Assembly (NCBI RefSeq): GCF_900232905.1
Contig: NZ_OCTQ01000005.1
Span: 62,001-126,000 of the forward strand
Length of the DNA: 64,000 bases
DNA from: Miniphocaeibacter massiliensis
Lineage (GTDB): Bacteria; Bacillota; Clostridia; Tissierellales; Peptoniphilaceae
Reading direction: 5' to 3'
Numbering within the stretch: the stretch's first letter is position 1; each line of letters begins with the position of its first letter. Below the pieces are notes generated by a model. That model saw only the letters and a list, made by a program, of their open reading frames with translations, was not told where the DNA came from and did not search any database. Positions 34,733-43,273 of this stretch are shown in pieces. The position numbers were made by a program, and so were the translations under genes.

Positions 34733-35415
34733 AAATAGCTGTAAGCCATTTGAATTAAATGCCAAATTATAGGAATAAACATTGCTGGAAGGTAGTCTAA
34801 TGCTTTAAAGTTTTTGATTTTCATTAAAGCAAGTCCTACTCCTATTAATATTACAGATGCCACAGCTGAAAATTCATTTATTACTTCAGGTGTTAAAAAC
34901 TGGTTTAACAAACCTGAAAGTAAGAATATTCCACCTTGATATACTAAAAGTACTGCTGCCGAAACAAAGATTGAAGCACCATATATTGAAGCAAATATTA
35001 AACCACTTGCTATGTCTAAGACGGTTTTAAACTGAATTAAAGTTGCATCACCTTTTAGTCCATAATTTAGAGCGGCAAGAATACTTAAAGAACCAGAACA
35101 CTGAATTAAAACTATTGTGACAGAGTTTTTCAAAAAGTTGCTATTAAGGTTTTTAAATGATGACGAGCTAGCTAAGTTGTCAACTCTATCGTGTATTTTA
35201 AGTCCTGAACCAATAAAGGTTCCAAGGGCTAAAGATATAATCATAAGTAACATATTTTCAACTTCTAATGCCCCTTGTATTCCTATTATTATTATTAATA
35301 GTCCAAGTATTGTCATTAAAGAGTCAGATTGCCTATTTGATATGTATTTTTTTAAGAAAATTCCTATTATTCCACTTATTACTACTCCAAGAGCATTTGC
35401 AAATATCCAAAACAT
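34726..35415 (-). CDS. DUF554 (YdfK-like) membrane protein
   Basis: 229 residues from the ATG at 35415, nine bases after GAGGTG; an in-frame GTG upstream overlaps that site. Six to seven helices; family features are the N-terminal NALGVVISGIIGIFLKKYI, ALGTFIGSGLKIHDRVD, and VLIQCSGSLSILAALNYGLKG in the middle. The function of DUF554 is unknown, but it is widespread in Firmicutes. Monocistronic. Confidence 0.88.
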   Translation of the reverse strand: MFWIFANALGVVISGIIGIFLKKYISNRQSDSLMTILGLLIIIIGIQGALEVENMLLMIISLALGTFIGSGLKIHDRVDNLASSSSFKNLNSNFLKNSVTIVLIQCSGSLSILAALNYGLKGDATLIQFKTVLDIASGLIFASIYGASIFVSAAVLLVYQGGIFLLSGLLNQFLTPEVINEFSAVASVILIGVGLALMKIKNFKALDYLPAMFIPIIWHLIQMAYSYFI

Positions 35416-35483
35416 ATAAACACTCACCTCACATTATTATATTACTATATGTCTAATAACTATATGTGTCAATCAATGACAAA

Positions 35484-35511
35484 CAAAAAACAGCTTGTTA
35501 AAAGCTGTTTA
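35484..35511 (-). terminator. Terminator after wecB
   Basis: AAACAGCTT/AAGCTGTTT stem with a T run on the minus strand (complement of 35484-35490), overlapping the wecB stop. Confidence 0.75.
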
Positions 35512-36576
35512 ATTTATAAAGTCGTTATATAGTATTTTTATTATTTGTTTTGCAGAATCGCCATTTCCGTATATATTTTCTTCAAATACTTGGTTGTTTT
35601 CTTCCGTAGTTTTTTCATAAACTTCGTTTGGATTAGCTAGTAAGTTTATTTTTTTGTCTGTAAGTTCTCTCCAAGATGTATCTGGCATTATTACAATACC
35701 TTCTTTTTTAGCAAAGTAACTTTCTTTTTGGAAACCTCCGCTGTCTGTAATTATTTTTTTACAGTATTCTGTAAGCCCCATTAAGTTTAAATAGTCGATA
35801 GGTTCTAGAATGTTCATATCTTTTATTAAATATTCTAATTCAAAAGATTTTATTCTAGAAGCTGTTCTAGGGTGAAGAGGCCAAACTATTGGTATTTCTC
35901 TGTTGATTTTTTCTAGTTGTTCTAAAATTGTCTTTAGTGTTTCTTTGTTATCTACATTAAAGTCTCTATGCATTGTAAGTAAGATAAAATTATCTTTTTC
36001 AAGGTTTAATTCATCCATAAGAGAACTGTCAAAATGAGGTTTCATTTCTAAAAAGATATCATACATTACATCGCCAGTAAAATATACATTATTAGTTAGT
36101 CCTTCTTTTGTTAAGTTTTTCATTCCGTATTCGCTAGGAACAAAAAGGTAGGAAGAAATTCTATCGGTTAAAACTCTGTTTATTTCTTCAGGCATATCTT
36201 TAGGTTCTTGTCTAAGCCCAGCTTCTATATGGGCAACTTTTATTTTAAGTTTAGAGGCTGCTAATGCACCTGCTAGAGTAGAGTTTGTATCACCATATAA
36301 AATAACTACATCAGGGGACTCTTTTATCATAATTTCTTCTAATTTTATTAACATTTCACCTGTCATTTGCCCGTGAGATGAACCGTTAATTCCTAAGTTA
36401 TAGTCTGGTTTTCTCATATTTAATACTTTGAAAAAAATGTCGGACATATTTTCATCGTAATGTTGTCCTGTATGCACAACTATTTCTTCTATATCATCGT
36501 ATTTGTTTATTTCTTTTTGTATTATTGCTTCTTTGACAAATTGAGGCCTAGCACCAATAATAGATAGTATTTTCAT
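35509..36576 (-). CDS. wecB: UDP-N-acetylglucosamine 2-epimerase, non-hydrolysing
   Basis: 355 residues from the ATG at 36576 (TAGGAG ahead). Signatures: IIGARPQFVKEAII, VVHTGQHYDENMSD, HIEAGLRQEPKDMPEEINR, LTMHRDFNV and TDSGGFQKESYF near residue 275. It interconverts UDP-GlcNAc and UDP-ManNAc for cell-surface polysaccharide or teichoic linkage units. It follows a glycosyltransferase gene by 8 bases in one operon, consistent with capsule or wall glycan assembly. Some family members act on other UDP-sugars. Confidence 0.9.
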   Translation of the reverse strand: MKILSIIGARPQFVKEAIIQKEINKYDDIEEIVVHTGQHYDENMSDIFFKVLNMRKPDYNLGINGSSHGQMTGEMLIKLEEIMIKESPDVVILYGDTNSTLAGALAASKLKIKVAHIEAGLRQEPKDMPEEINRVLTDRISSYLFVPSEYGMKNLTKEGLTNNVYFTGDVMYDIFLEMKPHFDSSLMDELNLEKDNFILLTMHRDFNVDNKETLKTILEQLEKINREIPIVWPLHPRTASRIKSFELEYLIKDMNILEPIDYLNLMGLTEYCKKIITDSGGFQKESYFAKKEGIVIMPDTSWRELTDKKINLLANPNEVYEKTTEENNQVFEENIYGNGDSAKQIIKILYNDFIN

Positions 36577-36584
36577 AAATTCTC

Positions 36585-37679
36585 CTAAGTTAAATCTTTT
36601 GAAACTTTTCTTGCTCTTGCTTCCCAAGTATTTTCTTGAAGTGCGTCTGCTATGTTATTTGCTTTGTTTTCTATTTCTTTTTTATTATCTCTTAGTTTAA
36701 TTAAAAGATTTTTTAGTTCGTTTTCATCATAGGATACATTCCAACCGATATTGTATTCTTCAACAAATTGACCAACGGCTGTATTTGTTACTGATAGAAC
36801 TGGTTTGTTGTAAGCTAAATATTCAAATAGCTTAACAGACATTGCAAATTTTCTATATTCAGACTGTTCAAAAAACACAGAAGCTATATCTGAAGTTTCT
36901 ATATCTTCTTTATATTCTACTCCAGACTTGTGGATTATTTCAATATTGTCATTTAAGTACTTACTAAGTCTAGGTTTTTCAGCATTCCATTCGCTTTCTC
37001 TACAACATAAAACAAGTTTTATATTTTCTGTTTCAGAAACTACTTTTAATAGAGTATCCATTTTATACATAGGACCTATTCCACCAACATAGAATAACTT
37101 TAATGTATTTTCTTGATTTACTGATAGTGTTTCTTCCTGTAGAGAGGAGTCTATTCCTGGAGGTAAAGCTTCATACTTCCCATTGAAATTCATAGGAATA
37201 TAGTCTTTCATAAGAAGTGTTGGAAGGTAAAATACGTCTAAAAATTCAGGGTATTTCTTTAAATCATAGCGGTAAAAGAAGTTACTAACTTTCTTTTTAA
37301 AATCTGATACACTTTTTGTTCCTTCTTCAAATAGCCAGTAACAATCTCTATAAAATAGTCCTATTTTGATGTTGTGTTGTTTTAAAAACTTAAAGAATCC
37401 AAAGTCTAAAAAAGGATATTTTGGCAAGTGGTTTTCTTCTGTTAAAAGTGTTGGCATTGTAGAACTTTCACTGTAACAAAAGTCATATTTAACGCCATTT
37501 TCAATGTTTTTTTTAATTTCTGTTATAGATTTTTTTCTACTTTCGCCATATCCCATTACAACGTCTACTTCATAACCGATGTTTTTAAAGGCATTTAACA
37601 TTTTAAAAGGTCTTATATGTGATCCACTTTGTCTGTTTTTATCGACAAAGTATGGGATGTGGTATATCATTTTTTTCAT
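36585..37679 (-). CDS. GT-B glycosyltransferase (family 1/4-like)
   Basis: 364 residues, cytoplasmic. The N-terminal half begins HIPYFVDKNRQSGSHIRPFK (donor-side Rossmann start); the C-terminal half has LPPGIDSS, LKLFYVGGIGPMYKMDTLLK, and the acceptor/donor Glu region FEYLAYNKPVLSVTN. It transfers a sugar to a lipid or polysaccharide; donor and acceptor cannot be told. First gene of the unit with wecB; AAGGAG is 11 bases before the ATG. Confidence 0.82.
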   Translation of the reverse strand: MKKMIYHIPYFVDKNRQSGSHIRPFKMLNAFKNIGYEVDVVMGYGESRKKSITEIKKNIENGVKYDFCYSESSTMPTLLTEENHLPKYPFLDFGFFKFLKQHNIKIGLFYRDCYWLFEEGTKSVSDFKKKVSNFFYRYDLKKYPEFLDVFYLPTLLMKDYIPMNFNGKYEALPPGIDSSLQEETLSVNQENTLKLFYVGGIGPMYKMDTLLKVVSETENIKLVLCCRESEWNAEKPRLSKYLNDNIEIIHKSGVEYKEDIETSDIASVFFEQSEYRKFAMSVKLFEYLAYNKPVLSVTNTAVGQFVEEYNIGWNVSYDENELKNLLIKLRDNKKEIENKANNIADALQENTWEARARKVSKDLT

Positions 37680-38043
37680 TTATAAATAAACTCCTTATAT
37701 TAAAATAAAGTTTCGTTTTAAATTTTAGATTTTAACAATATGCAAAAGCATCTGCAACAATTATAACAGATGTAATTGTATAAAAGGGTATATTTTTGTA
37801 ATAATTTTAAATATTAGTACAAAGTAATAGGTATGTTTTTAAATAGGAAGTATTTTAGAAATGAAAGATAATTTTATAATGTAAATAACCGGTTTGAAGC
37901 AAATAATTTAAGAATAAAAAGTTAAAAATAAATTATAAAAAAGTAGGCAAATGTAAAATTCGCCTACTTTTTTATGTAGAATTACTCATGAAAATATAAA
38001 TTTATAAAGTATATAGTTTGTATGTTAAACAAGTATTATATAT
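37680..38043. other. Intergenic region without genes
   Basis: 364 bases between the glycosyltransferase (upstream end) and dltC (downstream end). It contains the dlt operon terminator at 37936-37974 and must contain the promoter of the glycosyltransferase-wecB unit. No ORF, tRNA or repeat stands out. Confidence 0.6.
37936..37974 (-). terminator. Terminator after dltC
   Basis: AAAGTAGGC/GCCTACTTT stem with A and T runs on both sides, about 70 bases past the dltC stop. Similar in sequence to the terminator at 12002/15090. Confidence 0.8.
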
Positions 38044-38289
38044 TTAATTATTTTCATTGATATTATTTAAGTACTTTATAAAATTATTTATTGTAGCTAT
38101 ATCCTCTTTTTCAAAATCTGTTGGTTGTAGAGAAACTCCGAGTTTTTCTTCTATTTTTAAGATTATGTTTATTACAGCTAGGGAGTCTATTAGACCTGCG
38201 TCAAATAGGTCTAAGTCTAAGTCTTCTCTGATTTCGTCTGTATCTGTTATTTCTTCGTAAATATCTAATGCTATTTCTTTATAATCCAT
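38044..38289 (-). CDS. dltC: D-alanyl carrier protein
   Basis: 81 residues of ACP fold. The phosphopantetheine serine lies in DAGLIDSLAVINIIL, and the surrounding LGVSLQPTDFEKEDIATINN is typical of DltC rather than of fatty-acid ACP. It carries activated D-alanine (from DltA) for transfer to teichoic acids. It follows dltA by 24 bases. dltB and dltD, normally interleaved (dltABCD), are absent here. AGGAGG-like site ahead of the ATG. Confidence 0.85.
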   Translation of the reverse strand: MDYKEIALDIYEEITDTDEIREDLDLDLFDAGLIDSLAVINIILKIEEKLGVSLQPTDFEKEDIATINNFIKYLNNINENN

Positions 38290-38313
38290 TTTATTTCCTC
38301 CAATATAATTGTT

Positions 38314-39819
38314 TTAGTTAAGTTCTTCCAATAGTCTATTTCTATCTATTTTCCCATTTGTATTTAGAGGGAATGATTCTTTTACTATTATTTTTTTCGG
38401 TACCATATAGGATTGTATTTTTTCTTTTAGTTTTTTCTTTATATCTATTGTTAATTTTAGTCCTTTTAGGTCTGTTTTATCGTTTAGTGTTACATATGAT
38501 ACAAGATGAGTTATTTTTCCATCTTCATATGCGGGTAATGTAATGCTATTGTCTATATATTCTATTTTATTTAGATTATTTGTTATATCGTCTAATTCTA
38601 TTCTAAATCCATTTAGTTTTACTTGGAAGTCTTTTCTCTGTTTAAAGTAGTACGTGTCATTTATTTTGTAAACTATATCTCCAGTTCTATAAGCCATTTT
38701 ACCATTTTCTGCTTTAAAAAAAACTTTATCACTTAGGTAGCTGTTTTTATAGTAGCCTTTACTAACGCTGTCTCCAACACATACTAATTCACCTAATTCT
38801 CTGTCTTTATCTATAAATTTAGAGCCTTTTTCAATGAAAAATTCTATTCCTTCTCCAGGTTTTCCAATAGGAAGGGAGTCTTTTGCATTTATCATTTCAT
38901 CGTCTATATAACAGGCTGATATTCCGCAAGTTGCTTCTGTTGGACCATATCCATTTATTATATCGATATCTTTAAATCTTTTTTTCAATTCTTTAGAAAG
39001 TTTTTTTGTTAGTACTTCACCTATAAATATTAATTTTTTTAGGTTTGGAAGTAAGTCTGAATTAAAGCTATTATCATAACAACATAATTCTATCATAGAA
39101 GGTGTCGATATCCATATATTTAAGTCAGCTTCTTTAACTTCTTTAAAAAGCTGTAATAAGTTTGAACTTGTAGCTTTGTCTATTGCAACAAGCTTTGCTC
39201 CTAATGGGAGATATACATATAATGCTATTACTGAAAGGTCAAAGGAGTAAGGTGCTTGGTCTAGGACTGAGTAGTTTCCACTTTCTAGTATGCAGTATTC
39301 TTTAAACCAATGTGTAAATGTTTCGATATTTTTCTTTGTTATAGGAACGCCTTTTGGCTCTCCAGTGCTACCAGATGTAAAGATTATATATGCTGTGTCT
39401 TCTTCTCCAACCCAGCTTGTAGAATCAATAGGAGTTGAATTTTCTGCTTTTATTATGTCTTTTAATTCTATTAATTTTAGTTCTTTAAATTCTCCGGTTA
39501 TTTCTTCTTCTGAAAGGTTTATTACTAAGTCAGACTGAAGTACTTGTATTATTTTTTTTACTCTATGGATAGGGAAAGATATATTCATAGGGGAGTATGA
39601 TCTTCCTGCTTTTAAGGAAGCTATCATACTAATGAGAAATTCTATTTCTTTATCTCCATATATCATTACTGTAGATTTTTCTTTGGTATTTTTAATAATG
39701 TAGTTTGCTAGTATATCTGATTTATCCCAAAGTTCTTTAAAGGTTAGTTTGTCAGTGCTATTTGTAATAGCCAAATTTTTACTATCTTTTAATTTATATA
39801 GTTCATCTAATGTCCACAT
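38314..39819 (-). CDS. dltA: D-alanine--D-alanyl carrier protein ligase
   Basis: 501 residues from the ATG at 39819 (AAGGAG seven bases before). ANL-superfamily adenylating enzyme: P-loop FTSGSTGEPKGVPIT near residue 150, INGYGPTEATCGIS near 290, YRTGDIVY near 380, and the C-terminal lysine region NTNGKIDRNRL. It activates D-Ala and loads DltC. It is paired only with dltC here; the membrane acyltransferase DltB and DltD must be elsewhere or absent. A stand-alone amino-acid adenylation/carrier pair is the alternative. Confidence 0.85.
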   Translation of the reverse strand: MWTLDELYKLKDSKNLAITNSTDKLTFKELWDKSDILANYIIKNTKEKSTVMIYGDKEIEFLISMIASLKAGRSYSPMNISFPIHRVKKIIQVLQSDLVINLSEEEITGEFKELKLIELKDIIKAENSTPIDSTSWVGEEDTAYIIFTSGSTGEPKGVPITKKNIETFTHWFKEYCILESGNYSVLDQAPYSFDLSVIALYVYLPLGAKLVAIDKATSSNLLQLFKEVKEADLNIWISTPSMIELCCYDNSFNSDLLPNLKKLIFIGEVLTKKLSKELKKRFKDIDIINGYGPTEATCGISACYIDDEMINAKDSLPIGKPGEGIEFFIEKGSKFIDKDRELGELVCVGDSVSKGYYKNSYLSDKVFFKAENGKMAYRTGDIVYKINDTYYFKQRKDFQVKLNGFRIELDDITNNLNKIEYIDNSITLPAYEDGKITHLVSYVTLNDKTDLKGLKLTIDIKKKLKEKIQSYMVPKKIIVKESFPLNTNGKIDRNRLLEELN

Positions 39820-39902
39820 CAAATATCTCCTTAAATTTGTATATTGTTTTTAAAAATTATATCATACAAGTAGTAGAGAAATAGATACAAAAAAGATACA
39901 AA

Positions 39903-39930
39903 ATAAGAACTTCAACCTTTTGGCTGAAGC
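39903..39930 (-). terminator. Terminator after the ABC transporter operon
   Basis: CTTCAACC-tttt-GGCTGAAG stem (one G-T pair), followed on the minus strand by TTCTTATTTT. Confidence 0.7.
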
Positions 39931-39939
39931 TCATGTTTG

Positions 39940-40773
39940 TTATATGTCTACTTTTTTCTCTAACATGTATGCTGTAAATACATACATTCCAATACATACT
40001 ACAAAATATATTACTAGAGTAGCTATATTATAATTCATAGCACCAGGATACACAGAGCTAGTAGCTCCATATAAATAGTCTAAGGTATTATAGTATGGAA
40101 TTTTTTCAATTCCTACTTTATCTCCAAGTGTAAGATAATATGGTGCTAACTTTTCTAATAATGTATTTATAATACTCCAAAATATGTTAAATCCAACATA
40201 GAACAAGAACCATATATATCCTTTTTTGCTGTTTTTAAAGTAAGCTTTTACAAATGTTATACAAGTGTATAGTAGTATAATTCCTTGAATAAAACTTAAA
40301 ACAATTAGCAATCCATAAATAATTAAGCTAGGAACATAATTCATATTAAGGTTATTTAGAATCTCTGTAATTATTTCTGGGAATATTATTAAATATACTA
40401 CAATATTTACAACTATAGTAACAGTTGCCATAATAAAACTCCAAAACATTAAAAGTAACATTTTAGCATTTAAGAATGTCCATCCAGATACTGGTAAGCT
40501 AAATTTTAAGTATGCGCTATCGGAATAAAGGTCTTTTCTGTAAGATGTTATCATCATAAAGATAAAACCGACATATGCTGCTATAAATAATGTAAAGGCA
40601 GCTAAAAACATAATCCCTGCAATGGTATTATTTACAAATTTGTTAGCTTGAGCAGCCTTGTTTATACTTCCTAATGTAAAAGCTAATATCAATGAGGCTA
40701 GTACATTTCCTACTATTGTATAAATAAAGTATTTGGAACTTTCTTTAATTTCGTATCTTAACAGCTTAAGCAT
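39940..40773 (-). CDS. ABC transporter permease, ABC-2-like
   Basis: 277 residues from the ATG at 40773 (GGAGG six bases before; overlaps the ATPase stop by 8 bases). Six hydrophobic segments and the conserved SSKYFIYTIVGNV start and SDSAYLKFSLPVSGWTFLNA loop typical of the permeases paired with YtrB-like ATPases. It exports an unknown substrate. Third gene of the gntR-ATPase-permease operon. Confidence 0.82.
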   Translation of the reverse strand: MLKLLRYEIKESSKYFIYTIVGNVLASLILAFTLGSINKAAQANKFVNNTIAGIMFLAAFTLFIAAYVGFIFMMITSYRKDLYSDSAYLKFSLPVSGWTFLNAKMLLLMFWSFIMATVTIVVNIVVYLIIFPEIITEILNNLNMNYVPSLIIYGLLIVLSFIQGIILLYTCITFVKAYFKNSKKGYIWFLFYVGFNIFWSIINTLLEKLAPYYLTLGDKVGIEKIPYYNTLDYLYGATSSVYPGAMNYNIATLVIYFVVCIGMYVFTAYMLEKKVDI

Positions 40774-41476
40774 AGTAAACACCTCCAAATACTTCTCTGT
40801 AGGCTTCGTCTATGGAACCGCCTGTTTCTATTCTTATATTTTCTGTACTGTCGTATTTTATTATTTTCCCATTGCTTATAAATGCAACATCATCAAATAT
40901 ATTTTCTATATCTCTAACTAAATGTGTACAGATTAACATAGTACTTCCTGGTTCTATGTTTTCTATTATGACATTTAGTATTTCATCTCTAGCTATTGGA
41001 TCTACTCCTGCTATTGGTTCGTCTAATATATATACTTTTGCTTTTCTAGAAAGTATTAGTGCAAGGTTTAGTTTTTCTTTCATTCCTTTAGATAGTGATG
41101 ATATTTTACTTTCTTCGTTTATATTTAATTTATTTAATATTCTATGGCATTTTTCTTGGTCAAAATCTTCAAAAAAGTCTTTAAAAAATGATATACCATC
41201 TTTAACTTTTGGCTGGTTTAACAAGAAATTTCTATCTGGTAAGTAAGAAACGTAAGCTTTTGTTATTTCGTTAGGTTCTTTTCCGTCTACTAATACTTTT
41301 CCAGAGTATGATTTCATTAGTCCTGCTATTATTTTTATTAATGTAGTTTTACCTGAACCGTTAGGGCCTAGTAGTCCAACTACTTTGCCACTTTCTATAT
41401 CTAAGTTTAAATTGTCTAAAGCGGTATTTTTTCCATAGAGTTTAGTTAGATTAGAAATATTTATTAAATTACTCAT
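40766..41476 (-). CDS. ABC transporter ATP-binding protein
   Basis: 236 residues from the ATG at 41476, which overlaps the end of the GntR gene (ATGAGTAA). Walker A GLLGPNGSGKTTLIKI (about 32-47), Q-loop region YLPDRNFLLNQPKV, signature SSLSKGMKEKLNLALILS, Walker B KVYILDEPIAGVDP, H-loop TMLICTHLV. The DEPIAGVDP ending and short length match the YtrB/BcrA type. It works with the permease at 39940. Confidence 0.9.
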   Translation of the reverse strand: MSNLINISNLTKLYGKNTALDNLNLDIESGKVVGLLGPNGSGKTTLIKIIAGLMKSYSGKVLVDGKEPNEITKAYVSYLPDRNFLLNQPKVKDGISFFKDFFEDFDQEKCHRILNKLNINEESKISSLSKGMKEKLNLALILSRKAKVYILDEPIAGVDPIARDEILNVIIENIEPGSTMLICTHLVRDIENIFDDVAFISNGKIIKYDSTENIRIETGGSIDEAYREVFGGVYYA

Positions 41477-41831
41477 TTTCAATCCATCCTTCCTCAATTA
41501 ATTTTATACTTTGGGCTTTGTCTAAGCCAAGCTTTTGTATTTCTATAAAAAAGTTATTGAAAATTTCTTTGGCTTTTTCTTCTCGTAGCTGTTCAACTAT
41601 TTCTTCGTTGTCAGTTACAAAATTTCCAAGACCTCGTTTTGCATATATAATATTTTCGCGTTCAAGTTCAACATAGCTTCTTTGCACAGTATTAGGATTA
41701 ACTTTTAAAGTTGCTGCTATATCTCTAACGGAAGGAACTTTTCCGTTTGGTTTTAGCTGTCCTCTTATTATTTGATATTTTATATAATCCATTATTTGCA
41801 CATATATTGGCTGAAAATCGTTGAATTTCAT
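41469..41831 (-). CDS. GntR-family regulator, YtrA type
   Basis: 120 residues: a winged helix-turn-helix (QIMDYIKYQIIRGQLKPNGK, VPSVRDIAATLKVNPNTVQR, ENIIYAKRGLGNFVTDN) and a short helical C-terminal dimerisation tail instead of a large effector domain, as in YtrA. Such regulators repress the ABC operon that follows them, often induced by cell-wall antibiotics. It is the first gene of the operon, with start codons overlapping down the line. AGGAG before the ATG. Confidence 0.88.
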   Translation of the reverse strand: MKFNDFQPIYVQIMDYIKYQIIRGQLKPNGKVPSVRDIAATLKVNPNTVQRSYVELERENIIYAKRGLGNFVTDNEEIVEQLREEKAKEIFNNFFIEIQKLGLDKAQSIKLIEEGWIENE

Positions 41832-41887
41832 ATTGATTTCTCCTCTCTGTCATGTGTACTATCTTAATAATACGTTATTAAACATTA

Positions 41888-43273
41888 TTAGTCAATAGCA
41901 ACATATAGGAAATTAATATTTTTATTAAAGTCTGTGTATATGTTAATACCAGATTCTAACAAAGTATTTATATATGTGATGTCTTTTTGGCTGATTTTGT
42001 CTCCAGATTTCAGATATACAGAGCCTGGGGGGTAAATTATTATATTTTCTTTTAGTGTTTTACCACTTGAATTAGCTAGTTCTATTAGTTCTCCATCTAA
42101 AGGAGTTATATTAGAGCTAGTATTTTCACTTTTCTTTATGATATTAATATTATTAGGTTCAAATTCATTTAATATTTTTGCTAAGTATTTAAAATCTTCT
42201 TTTGTGTCTTCTGTTGAAGTTATTAGCACTAATATATTTTTACTTATCATTTCAATGTAGATATTATTTTTTTCTAAATAATTTTGAACATTTATAGCTG
42301 GTACTTTTGTTTCTAGTATTATTCTACTGTAATCTTTAGTATATTTTGTAGGGTAAATGGGAACTTTCAACCAATTTAGGTTTTCTATTTCACTATAAAA
42401 ATATTCTATATTTTCTTTAAGTGCTTTTAATTTTTCTTCTCCAAATTCTTCCATGTATGCTCTGGCTATATCTATTGAAGACATTAAAAGATATGAGGGA
42501 GAAGAGGTTTGTAATTTTTCTACTGTATTTAATATTTTAGCACATTCGTAGTCTGTAAGATTTTCGTTTAAATTTAACACGGAGCTTTGAGTAAATGCAG
42601 GCATGGTTTTATGAAACGAATTTACTGAAATATGTGCTCCTAGTTCCATAGCTGATTTTGGAAGTTTACTACTGTATGAAAAATGTGAACCGTGAGCTTC
42701 GTCTATAAGTAAGTAGATGTTATTTTTTGTGCAGTATTTAGAAAGATTATCTATATCATTACAAAGTCCATAATAGTTTGGTCTTGAAAATACTACCATT
42801 TTGATGCCCTGATTTTTCTCAAGTGCTTTTAAGATTGTATTTTCGTTTATTGGATATACTAGTCCTGAACCTGCTATTTCATTTTCTATTATTATTGGAT
42901 TTAGTTTATTTAATTCTACTGCATTATAGACTGACTTATGGCAGTCTTTTGCCATTAGTATAGAGTCGCCATTGTTAGTTAATGCTATTATGCTAGCTAA
43001 TATTCCAACGGTTGTACCGTTTGTAAGGTAAAAACTATTTTTTGATTTTCTATCTTTTGTAAGTAGTTTTAGTCCTTCTTTTAATATTCCTGTTGCGTTG
43101 TAAAGGTCGTCTGTTCCATTTATTTCTGTGAAGTCTAAAGCGAGTAGATTTTCTACTAGGGGTTTGTAGATTTCTAATAATTTTCCTTTATGACCTGGCA
43201 TATGAAATCTATATTTTGCTTGTTTTTGTTTAAATAAAAGACCCTGCAAAACAGGGGCTTGTAATTTTTTCAT
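41888..43273 (-). CDS. Orn/Lys/Arg decarboxylase-like PLP enzyme
   Basis: 461 residues, fold type I. Signatures: RFHMPGHKGKL at the start, ITTNGT-like FYLTNGTTVGIL, LLIDEAHGSHF, and the PLP lysine in SVNSFHKTMPAFTQ (about residue 216); a C-terminal Orn/Lys/Arg_C-like part ends the protein. It looks like the short YaaO/SpeA-like group that decarboxylates arginine, lysine or ornithine, perhaps for polyamines. Its ATG overlaps the scfB stop (TAATG), so it is translationally coupled to the SCIFF maturase, an unusual pairing. Confidence 0.85.
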   Translation of the reverse strand: MKKLQAPVLQGLLFKQKQAKYRFHMPGHKGKLLEIYKPLVENLLALDFTEINGTDDLYNATGILKEGLKLLTKDRKSKNSFYLTNGTTVGILASIIALTNNGDSILMAKDCHKSVYNAVELNKLNPIIIENEIAGSGLVYPINENTILKALEKNQGIKMVVFSRPNYYGLCNDIDNLSKYCTKNNIYLLIDEAHGSHFSYSSKLPKSAMELGAHISVNSFHKTMPAFTQSSVLNLNENLTDYECAKILNTVEKLQTSSPSYLLMSSIDIARAYMEEFGEEKLKALKENIEYFYSEIENLNWLKVPIYPTKYTKDYSRIILETKVPAINVQNYLEKNNIYIEMISKNILVLITSTEDTKEDFKYLAKILNEFEPNNINIIKKSENTSSNITPLDGELIELANSSGKTLKENIIIYPPGSVYLKSGDKISQKDITYINTLLESGINIYTDFNKNINFLYVAID

